Assembly: GCF_022370755.2 (NCBI RefSeq) | Contig: NZ_CP092364.2 | Span: forward strand, 4,526,001 to 4,590,000 | Direction: 5' to 3' | DNA length: 64,000 nt | DNA from: Mycolicibacterium goodii | Lineage (GTDB): Bacteria; Actinomycetota; Actinomycetes; Mycobacteriales; Mycobacteriaceae | Part shown: positions 45,187 through 53,013 of the stretch, piece by piece | How positions within the stretch are numbered: the stretch's first letter is position 1 | Layout of the letters: each line of letters opens with the position of its first letter | Made by a program: the position numbers and the translations under genes | The notes under the pieces: generated by a model | What the model saw: the letters and a program-made list of their open reading frames with translations, nothing else | Told to the model about the DNA's origin: nothing | Databases searched by the model: none

Positions 45187-46446
45187 TCAGTTGAGCGCGC
45201 TGCCCTTACGCCACTGCTCCCAGGGGATCGTCCAGTCGCCGTTGTTGTCGGGCTTCAGCGGTTCGCCACCGGTGTTGCGGATCTCGACGATGTCGCCGGG
45301 GCGCGAGAAGTTGTAGAACCACTGCGCGTTCTCGCCGCTGAGGTTGAGACAGCCGTGGCTGACGTTGGTGTTGCCCTGCGCCCAGATGGTGTCGTTGAGC
45401 TGGTGCAGGTAGATGCCGTCGACGCTGATGCGCGTCGCGTACGGGATCGTGGTCCGGTAGCCGAGCCGCGATCCGACCGGCAGGCCGTACGTCGAGGAAT
45501 CCATGACGACGGGGTTCGCCTTGTCCATGACGGTGTAGACGCCGCGTGGCGTCCAGAAGCTCAACGTCACGCCGTTGACGGTCTCGGTGCCGCCCATGCC
45601 CATCGAGGTCGGCATGGTGCGCACGAGCTTGCCGTTCTCGTAGACGCTCACCTGCTTGGTGTTGTCGTCGGCGATCGAGACGTGAGAGTCGCCGATGGTG
45701 AACGACACCTTCTCGTCCTGCGCGCCGTACAGGTCCTCGCCGAGCCGCGCGCCGTAGATCTCGGCGTCGACGGTGACCTTGGTGCCGGGCGCGTAGTACT
45801 TCTGCGGGCGCCAGTGGGCGGTCTGGTCGTCGATCCAGTTCCACGAGCCGACGGTCTTGGGCTCGGTGGTCACCTTCATGCGGCGTTCCGCGCCGGCCTT
45901 GTCGGTGATGGTCTGGTCGAAGCGCGCGACGATCACCATGCCGACGCCGTAGGTCTCTCCATTCCGCAGCGGCGCACCCGAGGTGCCGTTGAGGTAGACG
46001 TTCGCCTGATAGGTGGGCGTCACCGTGGTGAAGGTCGAGCTCGCCCTGGTCGGCATGCCGCCGGGTCCGCGGGCGACGACGTTCATCGTGTAGGTGCGGC
46101 CGTAGCCGAGCGCGGTGGCCGGCTTCCATACCTTGCCGTCGGGGCTGAGCGCGCCTGCGATCTCCTTGCCGGCATCGTTGAGCATGCGGACACTCGTGAC
46201 GCTTCCCGTCACCGCGGTCACCGCCACCGGGGCGAGCGGCTCGACGTCGTCGGCCTTGTCCTTCGGGGTGATCGTCAACTTGGCCGGCTCGGTCGGCGAG
46301 GGCTGCGGCACTCCCTGCGGCGCGGCGGCCATCGTCTGGCAGTGCTCGTGCACACAGTCCGGCAGTGCCGTGACGACGACACCACCCAACACCGCCAGCA
46401 CGGCAAGGACGGCCGCGAGGCAGGCACGACGAACAGACGACAACAT
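45187..46446 (-). CDS. L,D-transpeptidase (YkuD domain)
   Basis: 419 residues. An N-terminal hydrophobic signal segment (ACLAAVLAVLAVLGGVVV) comes first. Ig-like Ldt domains cover about 55-265 (KADDVEPLAPVAVTAVTGSVTSV). The YkuD catalytic domain covers about 270-390 with HQLNDTIWAQ and the Cys motif VSHGCLNLS, including the following Trp/Tyr cap WFYN. It makes 3-3 crosslinks in peptidoglycan or links proteins to it. ATG 46446 is chosen, though the SD-like GGAG is very close and a GTG precedes it. It lies immediately upstream of the Bat-like operon. Confidence 0.9.
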   Translation of the reverse strand: MLSSVRRACLAAVLAVLAVLGGVVVTALPDCVHEHCQTMAAAPQGVPQPSPTEPAKLTITPKDKADDVEPLAPVAVTAVTGSVTSVRMLNDAGKEIAGALSPDGKVWKPATALGYGRTYTMNVVARGPGGMPTRASSTFTTVTPTYQANVYLNGTSGAPLRNGETYGVGMVIVARFDQTITDKAGAERRMKVTTEPKTVGSWNWIDDQTAHWRPQKYYAPGTKVTVDAEIYGARLGEDLYGAQDEKVSFTIGDSHVSIADDNTKQVSVYENGKLVRTMPTSMGMGGTETVNGVTLSFWTPRGVYTVMDKANPVVMDSSTYGLPVGSRLGYRTTIPYATRISVDGIYLHQLNDTIWAQGNTNVSHGCLNLSGENAQWFYNFSRPGDIVEIRNTGGEPLKPDNNGDWTIPWEQWRKGSALN

Positions 46447-46635
46447 CACTCCAATGTGGTTCGGCGAAGGCCAGTTTGATCGGTTGTTGATCGGCACCCG
46501 ATCAGTGCCTCAATCGTAGCCGTACCCCTGCGTGTTCGACGCGAGGGCTCGGTGGTGTGGGCGAGTCTTGACCTCGCCGTTGCGATCGGTAGATCAACGG
46601 CCGAAAGCGACCGGCTCGACTCGAAGCAGAGAGCC

Positions 46636-47019
46636 TCAATCCACGCCGCGACGCCACGCCCGTAGCCGCTCGGCGATCGCGTCGAGCTCCGGTTCGGCAC
46701 CCGTGGCGACCGCGATGACGAAATCGAATCGGTCGTCCTCGGATGCGCTGATCCACCGACCGTTGAGGCCGAGAAACGTCAGACAGGCTGCCCACGCGAG
46801 CCGCTTGTTCCCGTCAACCAGCGCGTGGTTGCGCGCGAGGGAGTGCAGAAGCGCGGCAGCCTTTACGCAAATGTCTCGGTACGCATCCTCGCCGAAGACC
46901 GAGGCGCGCGGTCGCGCGAGGGCAGATTCGAGCAACCCGTAATCGCGGACCGACACGTCCGCTCCGACGGCACGACGGGCGATCTCGAGGAGATCTTCGA
47001 GTTCGAGGTACTCGGTCAT
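46636..47019 (-). CDS. doc: Fic/Doc-family toxin
   Basis: 127 residues. The Fic signature appears as HALVDGNKRLAW (His65 to Arg73); the third residue is Leu where Doc usually has Phe. Doc toxins phosphorylate EF-Tu rather than AMPylating, which fits the short motif and length. The N-terminal EDLLEIARRAVG and ALARPRASVFG are family features. Its ATG overlaps the antitoxin stop (ATGA). Activity retained is likely but untested. Confidence 0.88.
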   Translation of the reverse strand: MTEYLELEDLLEIARRAVGADVSVRDYGLLESALARPRASVFGEDAYRDICVKAAALLHSLARNHALVDGNKRLAWAACLTFLGLNGRWISASEDDRFDFVIAVATGAEPELDAIAERLRAWRRGVD

Positions 47020-47222
47020 GCGTCCTTGAGACGCTCAAGGACGCCGGCCTCCTCTGAGATCACCCGGTCGAGCACTGTCTCGACCCTTGTCTTGTGCGCG
47101 CGTCGCGCTATGTATTCATCGATGGCCGACAGTGCGACAGCCTGCATCGATCGCCCCTCGGCCGCCGCCTGCCGGCGCAACGCCTCGGTCTGTTCTTCAG
47201 TCGTGCGCAAAGTCATGCCCAT
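47016..47222 (-). CDS. Antitoxin of Doc-type toxin (RHH-like)
   Basis: 68 residues. An N-terminal ribbon-helix-helix-like segment (MTLRTTEEQTEALRRQAAAEGRS, MQAVALSAIDEYIARR) is followed by an acidic C-terminus (RVISEEAGVLERLKDA) likely to wrap the toxin. ATG 47222 is immediately behind a TATCAT box, so a leaderless mRNA is expected; ATG 47216 is an alternative. It is coupled to the toxin by an ATGA overlap. Confidence 0.82.
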   Translation of the reverse strand: MGMTLRTTEEQTEALRRQAAAEGRSMQAVALSAIDEYIARRAHKTRVETVLDRVISEEAGVLERLKDA

Positions 47223-47228
47223 GCACCG

Positions 47229-47247
47229 ATGATACCGAAGTGATACC
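47229..47247 (-). promoter_or_regulatory. Promoter/operator of the Doc toxin-antitoxin operon
   Basis: The minus-strand -10 TATCAT (47234-47229) ends 6 bp before the antitoxin ATG. Two direct repeats of TGATACC (47230-47236 and 47241-47247, 11-bp period) overlap it. These are plausible autorepression sites for the antitoxin/toxin complex. Confidence 0.5.
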
Positions 47248-47380
47248 ACCAGACCGGAGGATGGACGAAAAACTGGCCGCACTGGCCGCCGCGGTGACCG
47301 CCTGAGAACTGTGGGCGCCATCGCTCGAGAACGGCTCGATTACGGATTTGACCCGACGCGCCCATACCATTTATGGCGAC

Positions 47381-49003
47381 ATGACCGAAAATGCCCTGGC
47401 CGCTCCCCCCGCCAATTCCTCTCTTTCCCGCCGTATCGCCGCCGAGGCCGCGCGTCGCCGCACCTTCGCCGTCATCAGCCACCCGGATGCCGGTAAGTCG
47501 ACGCTCACCGAGGCCCTGGCGTTGCACGCGCGGGTCATCACCGAGGCCGGCGCGATCCACGGCAAGGCGGGCCGACGCTCGACGGTGTCGGACTGGATGG
47601 AGATGGAGAAGGCCAGGGGAATCTCGATCACGTCGACAGTGCTGCAGTTCCCGTACCGCGACGCGGTCATCAACCTCCTCGACACCCCCGGGCACGCCGA
47701 CTTCTCCGAGGACACCTACCGCGTGCTCACCGCGGTCGACTGCGCGGTGATGCTCATCGACGCCGCAAAAGGCCTTGAGCCACAGACCCTCAAGCTGTTC
47801 CAGGTGTGTAAGCACCGCGGCATCCCGATCATCACGGTGATCAACAAGTGGGACCGCCCCGGTCGCCACGCGCTGGAGCTGATCGACGAGATCCAGACCC
47901 GCATCGGTCTGCAGCCCACTCCCCTGACCTGGCCGGTCGGCATCGCCGGCGACTTCAAGGGCGTGCTGGACCGCCGCGGCGGGCAGTTCATCCGGTTCAC
48001 CCGCACTGCGGGCGGCGCGACCGCCGCGCCCGAGGAACACATTCCCGCCGACGCCGCGCACGCGGCCGCGGGCGACGACTGGGACACCGCGGTCGAGGAG
48101 TCCGAACTGCTGAGCGCCGACGGTGGCGACTACGACCGTGAGGCGTTCCTCGCCGGGACGGCCTCGCCGACACTGTTCACGTCGGCCGCGTTGAACTTCG
48201 GCGTCAACCAGCTGCTCGACGTGCTCGTCGAGCTCGCCCCGTCGCCCAGCGGCGCCGTCGACGTCAACGGGGAGCGCCGGACTCCCGAGGCCCCGTTCAG
48301 CGCGTTCGTGTTCAAGGTGCAGGCCGGCATGGACACCGCGCACCGTGACCGCATCGCCTACGCGCGCGTCATCTCGGGCACCTTCGAGCGTGGCGACGTG
48401 CTCACCCACGCCGCCACCGGTAAGCCGTTCGTCACCAAGTACGCGCAGTCGGTGTTCGGGCAGCAACGGTCGACGCTCGACGACGCGTGGCCCGGCGACG
48501 TGATCGGGCTGGCCAACGCGGCCGCGCTGCGTCCCGGTGACACGCTGTATCGCGATGCGCCCGTGCAGTTTCCGCCGATCCCGAGCTTCTCGCCCGAGCA
48601 CTTCGCGGTGGCCCGCGGCACCGATCCCAGCAAGCACAAGCAGTTCCGCCGCGGCATCGAGCAGCTCGAGCAGGAGGGCGTGGTGCAGGTGCTGCGCTCG
48701 GACAAGCGTGGCGAGCAGGCCCCGGTGTTCGCCGCGGTCGGCCCCATGCAGTTCGAGGTGGCCGCACACCGCATGGCCACCGAGCTGAGCGCGCCGATCT
48801 CCCTGGAGCCGCTGCCGTATCAGGTCGCGCGGATCGTCGACCCCGAAGACGCCGACTTCATGAACCGCCAGCCCTCGGCCGAGGTGATGACCCGCACCGA
48901 CGGCGTCATGCTCGTGCTGTTCTCCACGCCGTGGCGACTCGAAGGGTTCCAGCGCGACAACCCGGAGATCAAGCTGCGCTCACTGGTCGCCGCGGAGGGG
49001 TAG
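47381..49003 (+). CDS. prfC: Peptide chain release factor 3
   Basis: 540 residues of the translational GTPase RF3, which recycles RF1/RF2 from terminated ribosomes. G1 SHPDAGKSTL (about 34-43), G3 DTPGHADFSEDTYR, G4 INKWDRPGRH, and the RF3 C-terminal block AVGPMQFEVAAHRM. ATG 47381 (MTENALAAPP) is preferred over an upstream TTG. Possible short-leader transcript from TACCAT. A perfect hairpin follows the stop after about 15 bp. Confidence 0.95.
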   Translation: MTENALAAPPANSSLSRRIAAEAARRRTFAVISHPDAGKSTLTEALALHARVITEAGAIHGKAGRRSTVSDWMEMEKARGISITSTVLQFPYRDAVINLLDTPGHADFSEDTYRVLTAVDCAVMLIDAAKGLEPQTLKLFQVCKHRGIPIITVINKWDRPGRHALELIDEIQTRIGLQPTPLTWPVGIAGDFKGVLDRRGGQFIRFTRTAGGATAAPEEHIPADAAHAAAGDDWDTAVEESELLSADGGDYDREAFLAGTASPTLFTSAALNFGVNQLLDVLVELAPSPSGAVDVNGERRTPEAPFSAFVFKVQAGMDTAHRDRIAYARVISGTFERGDVLTHAATGKPFVTKYAQSVFGQQRSTLDDAWPGDVIGLANAAALRPGDTLYRDAPVQFPPIPSFSPEHFAVARGTDPSKHKQFRRGIEQLEQEGVVQVLRSDKRGEQAPVFAAVGPMQFEVAAHRMATELSAPISLEPLPYQVARIVDPEDADFMNRQPSAEVMTRTDGVMLVLFSTPWRLEGFQRDNPEIKLRSLVAAEG

Positions 49004-49018
49004 TACGCATACACATCG

Positions 49019-49050
49019 AAAGTGCGATATCACCCGCGATATCGCACTTT
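49019..49050. terminator. Palindrome AAAGTGCGATATC-N6-GATATCGCACTTT after prfC
   Basis: Perfect 13-bp stem (49019-49031 with 49038-49050) and 6-base loop, 15 bp after prfC, ending in T residues (CACTTTT). Acts as an intrinsic-type terminator by structure. The core recurs at 56.6 kb. Confidence 0.75.
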
Positions 49051-49079
49051 TGAAGTGACGCCATCTACCGTGACACCCG

Positions 49080-49442
49080 ATGGCCGAGCCGAACGACCGA
49101 CGCCCACCCAGTAACAAGCACTGGGGATGGTTCGTCGGTGTTCTCAGCGCGATGCTGTTCGTCGGCTTCGCCATCGCCGTCGTGGCGATGCTGCCGCTCG
49201 CCATGGCGACCGACGGCTGCCATGATGGCGCCACCGACCGTGTGTGCCAGCTGTCGGGACGCGGCCAGAACATCCTCGTGTACATCCCGTGGATGTGCCT
49301 GGGAGCCGGCGGAGTCACGGCCGTCATCACGGCAGGGGTGGCCAATCACTTCAAGCGCTCACCGCTGTTCGGACTGCCGGTCGGCGTCCTGTTCTATTTC
49401 GCGATGATCCCCGTCGGGTACTGGCTGGCGCTCATCGTGTAG
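49080..49442 (+). CDS. Small membrane protein, three predicted helices
   Basis: 120 residues. Helices lie at about 15-40 (WFVGVLSAMLFVGFAIAVVAMLPL), 65-88 (ILVYIPWMCLGAGGVTAVITAGV) and 95-118 (LFGLPVGVLFYFAMIPVGYWLAL). A Cys pair, GCHDGATDRVC, is in the first loop. ATG 49080 follows a TACCGT box by about 9 bp with no ribosome site, so near-leaderless expression is possible. No recognised family. Confidence 0.7.
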   Translation: MAEPNDRRPPSNKHWGWFVGVLSAMLFVGFAIAVVAMLPLAMATDGCHDGATDRVCQLSGRGQNILVYIPWMCLGAGGVTAVITAGVANHFKRSPLFGLPVGVLFYFAMIPVGYWLALIV

Positions 49443-49496
49443 TACCTCGCGGTCGACCGGTGACGACTCCGAAGTGACCACGGTGGTCCTCGAAGG

Positions 49497-50444
49497 CTAG
49501 GCGTTCGGTGCGTAGATCTGCTGCTCGTCGTATGCGCGCAGGATCTCGCGACGCAGGCGGCGCTGCACCGACCACTGCGCATTGGGCCTGGTCTTCACGG
49601 TCATCCGCAGTGTGACCTGGTCAGCGGAGAAATCCTGCACACCGAGCATCTGGGGTTCGCCGAGAGTCTTGTCCGACACCTTCGGGTCGGCAAGGGCTTC
49701 CTCGGCGGCCTGCAGCGCGACCTCCTCGGCGCGGTTGAGGTCGGTTGTGAGCGCGACGGGCACCTCGACGCGCGCGACGGCGTAGTCCTGGCTCATGTTT
49801 CCGACACGGGCGATCTCGCCGTTGCGGACGTACCAGAGCGTGCCGTCGATGTCGCGGATCGTGGTGATGCGCAGGCCGACGCTCTCCACCTGGCCGACCG
49901 CTGCCCCGAGGTCGACCGTGTCGCCCACGCCGTACTGGTCCTCCAGCAGCATGAACATCCCGGTGACGAAATCGCGGACCAGGTTCTGCGCGCCGAAACC
50001 GATGGCCACACCGGCCACGCCCGCCGAGGCGATCAACGGCGCGATGTTGACGCCCAGCACGCTGAGCACACCGAGCACCATCCACCCCAGCAGCACGATC
50101 GACACCGTGGACTTGAGCACCGAGCCGATGGTCTGCGCGCGCTGCTGACGTCGCCGTGCGGTCTGCGCGCCGGTGGCCGCCGCCGGCGTCCGCTCACGCA
50201 GATACCGCAGCAGCGGGGGTCGCCGGCTCGGCGGCTGTCCTTCCTCGCGTTCCTGGTGGGACCGACCGGTGGTGGCGCGGTCGATCAACCGGTGCAGCAT
50301 GTATCGCGCGACGAGCACGATGACGATGTAGGCGGTGATCCGGGCCGGGACCTCGATGAACCAATGGCGATTGGTGTCAGTCCATTCGAAAGCGACGTTG
50401 TAGACATCCATGATGGCGTCCGCATACCCCACAACGGGCACCAC
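49497..50444 (-). CDS. MscS-family mechanosensitive channel
   Basis: 315 residues. Three membrane helices precede the MscS pore helix (VLGVNIAPLIASAGVAGVAIGFGAQNLV, about 135-160, with the A/G packing pattern). It continues with FVTGMFMLLEDQYGVGDTVDLG and the beta domain with LWYVRNGEIARVGN. It is shorter than many mycobacterial MscS paralogues, which carry cNMP-binding tails; none is present here. GTG 50444 is the longest start and ATG 50411 is possible. It is the last gene before the phytase-like gene end (12 bp). Confidence 0.9.
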   Translation of the reverse strand: MVPVVGYADAIMDVYNVAFEWTDTNRHWFIEVPARITAYIVIVLVARYMLHRLIDRATTGRSHQEREEGQPPSRRPPLLRYLRERTPAAATGAQTARRRQQRAQTIGSVLKSTVSIVLLGWMVLGVLSVLGVNIAPLIASAGVAGVAIGFGAQNLVRDFVTGMFMLLEDQYGVGDTVDLGAAVGQVESVGLRITTIRDIDGTLWYVRNGEIARVGNMSQDYAVARVEVPVALTTDLNRAEEVALQAAEEALADPKVSDKTLGEPQMLGVQDFSADQVTLRMTVKTRPNAQWSVQRRLRREILRAYDEQQIYAPNA

Positions 50445-50456
50445 TCAACGTCGCCG

Positions 50457-52799
50457 CTATCCGCGGAGTGCCTCCGCGGCCCTCCCGAGATCCAGGAACA
50501 CCGTCTCGCCGTTGGCGTCGTCGAGTCCGTCGTTGTCGGTGATCACGTACAGGTTCCCGTTGCCGGCGACGGTGGCACCCTCGACTTTTTCCTGCACGAA
50601 CCCGTGCGTGGCCTGCAGATCGGGTAGCAGGTCGCGCGCGAGCGTCTTCTGCAGCACCCTCGGCGGCTCGCTCGCCGACGTCGTGCCCGCACCCTCTGGA
50701 ATGTCCACGCGGTACAGGGCTTTGACGCGTGCGTCAGGGCCGTTGAGCTTGTCGCGTTCGAGCACGATCAGCTGACCGTCGTTGATGGTGATCTCGGACA
50801 GGCCGATCCAGTCGCCGTCGACAGAGGTCTTCTCCAGCGGGTAGCCGTACCACTCCCACCGGTCGCCCTCCGGCGTATAGCGCCCGATGCGCACGACGCC
50901 CTTCGGATCGCTCTTGAGCTCGCGCTGCAGTGCCACCCATACCGTGTCGCCGTCAACAGCCACGCCTTCCAAACCCTGCCCGCCGAGCTGCGCGGCGACA
51001 TCGGCAGGCAGTTTCACCCGCTTCTCGATGCCGCCGGCGGCATCGGTGAACACCAGCTCGTTACCGGGGCCTTCCTCGCCTTCGACCGCGAGCACGAATC
51101 CGCCGTCGGGCCGCGCCGCGAGCCCCTCGGTGTCGAGCGTGACGGCCTTGCCGTCCTCGGTGACGGGAAGTTCGGTGTCGATCAACGCGGGTTTCTGCGA
51201 CGCGTCGACGCCGAGGATACGGGCCGGGCCGTAGGCGATATCGGTCGCGGTGTAGAGCCGGTTGGGATCCTTCGGGTCCGCCGACAGCGCACCGAGCGCA
51301 CCCCAGCCGATCGGGACGTTGTCGATGTCGCCGGAGACGATCGACGGAAACGAGGGTGTGCCACCGGTTTGCGCATACTCCTCACCGAAGCCGTACACAC
51401 TCACCGAGGCGCGTACCCGGTCCTCGGCGGCGTCGGTTTCTGACGAGATCGCGAGCAGGTTGCGCGACGGGACCGGAAGGATGCCCTCGGGTCCGGGTGT
51501 GGTGGGCAGGATCTGGCGGAACTGCGGCGAGCCGGGATCGGTCACGTCGTAGACGGCGACGAAATTGCTGCGCTCCGAGGCGATCAGCGCGGTACGGCGG
51601 CCGCCGACGTCGGTGATCGCCAGCCCCTCCGGCTCGGGGCCTTTCGATTCGGCACGGCTCTCGATGTGCAGGCCGGTGCGCACCGCGAGCTGTTCGAAGG
51701 TGTTTCCGGCGTCCCACACCACGTCGCCGGTGGTGGCGTCGAAGATGGTCCAGCCACGCGTGCCGCCCTTCCAGTCGCCCTCGTTGGCCGTGGCGACGTG
51801 GGTGTCGTCGATCCAGCCGATCGCGTCGGGCTCGCGGGGCGTCTCGGGGATGGATCCGGTCTGATCGATGGACGCGTCCTCGGCGGTGTCGATACCGTCG
51901 ACGGATTCGCTTCCGGCACCGAAGATCTTGGCGACGTTTCCGGTGGCGCCGTCGATGATCGCGATGCCGTTGTTCTCCTGCAGCGTCACCGCGACCTGAC
52001 CGCGGGAGTTGATGCTGACGTACTCGGGCTCCAGGTCTTCCGGGGTGTCCAACCCGGCGGCGCGAGCTGCCTCGACGTCGAAGTCGACGCGGCGGGGCCT
52101 CCACGTGTCGGCTGCGCCCTTGAGGTCGATCAGTTGCACGAAACCGGTTGGTGGTTGCGGAAGATCGCCTTCCTCCTTGCCGGGTGGCGTGAACTCCTCG
52201 TCGCGCTGGTTCTCCATGGCGATCGCGGCGAACGTGCCGTCCGGACTGATCGCGATCGAATCCGGTTGCCCACCCAGGTCGATGCTGTGCACGCGGGTGC
52301 GGTCGGCGACGCGCACGATGTCGACGCGACCCGACGGGTGCGGGAAGTCGCCGCCCGTGGTGTCGACGACAACCAGGACGAACTCCCCGACCGCCGCGAC
52401 CGACGTGGGCTGATCGTCCTGGTGCCCCAGCTGCTTCAGGGAAAGCGTGCCCTTGCCAACCGGTTTGGCGGGGTCGGTGATGTCGACGAAACCGATGCGT
52501 TTGGCCGCGGCGTCGGTGTAGATGAGAGTGTTGCCGTCGGGGGTGACGGTCGAGATCTCGGCGACGGTCTCGGCGTCGACGGGGTCTTCGGCCGGCCGGT
52601 TCTGGAACACCGGGTAGGTCGCTGTGCGGTGGTAGCGGTCCGCGTCGGGCAGGTTCCAGTCGATGGGCGAGATGGCCCGCGGGCCCGGTGCCGCGTCGTC
52701 CCGTGGTGGCTCCTTGTCGGCCGTGCATCCCGCCGCGATCAACGCCACCAGCGTCGTCACGGCCGCAGCCCGCACGCTCGACTGGCTCATCCAGGTCAT
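50457..52799 (-). CDS. Phytase-like (esterase-like activity) secreted lipoprotein
   Basis: 780 residues with a lipobox LIAAGC (about residue 25), so it is likely a lipoprotein. The body is a beta-propeller-like array of WD/YVTN-type blades (SPDGTFAAIAMENQRDEEF, VRTGLHIESRAESKGPEPEGLAI). The second half matches the esterase-like-activity-of-phytase domain (GLEGVAVDGDTVWVALQREL, DNDGLDDANGETVFLDLG). Phosphatase or structural-binding roles are possible; the substrate is not evident. ATG 52799 has AAAGGGTGA upstream. Divergent from the OPT transporter. Confidence 0.82.
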   Translation of the reverse strand: MTWMSQSSVRAAAVTTLVALIAAGCTADKEPPRDDAAPGPRAISPIDWNLPDADRYHRTATYPVFQNRPAEDPVDAETVAEISTVTPDGNTLIYTDAAAKRIGFVDITDPAKPVGKGTLSLKQLGHQDDQPTSVAAVGEFVLVVVDTTGGDFPHPSGRVDIVRVADRTRVHSIDLGGQPDSIAISPDGTFAAIAMENQRDEEFTPPGKEEGDLPQPPTGFVQLIDLKGAADTWRPRRVDFDVEAARAAGLDTPEDLEPEYVSINSRGQVAVTLQENNGIAIIDGATGNVAKIFGAGSESVDGIDTAEDASIDQTGSIPETPREPDAIGWIDDTHVATANEGDWKGGTRGWTIFDATTGDVVWDAGNTFEQLAVRTGLHIESRAESKGPEPEGLAITDVGGRRTALIASERSNFVAVYDVTDPGSPQFRQILPTTPGPEGILPVPSRNLLAISSETDAAEDRVRASVSVYGFGEEYAQTGGTPSFPSIVSGDIDNVPIGWGALGALSADPKDPNRLYTATDIAYGPARILGVDASQKPALIDTELPVTEDGKAVTLDTEGLAARPDGGFVLAVEGEEGPGNELVFTDAAGGIEKRVKLPADVAAQLGGQGLEGVAVDGDTVWVALQRELKSDPKGVVRIGRYTPEGDRWEWYGYPLEKTSVDGDWIGLSEITINDGQLIVLERDKLNGPDARVKALYRVDIPEGAGTTSASEPPRVLQKTLARDLLPDLQATHGFVQEKVEGATVAGNGNLYVITDNDGLDDANGETVFLDLGRAAEALRG

Positions 52800-53013
52800 T
52801 CGTCACCCTTTTCAGTTGTGCCAAGGTCGCGCAAGAGCTTGGCGTGGGCAGGTGAGCAGATGGGGACACACAGGTGAACGATCGGCGACGGGATCGTTGC
52901 GGTCACGAAGACCGACGATCCGACGCGTCCGGCCGCCGATCTTCAGGTTCTGGGCATACCGTGTACGAACACGTGGCCGCGCGGTCCGCGCCGGTCAGCA
53001 GCCCATCGAGAGG

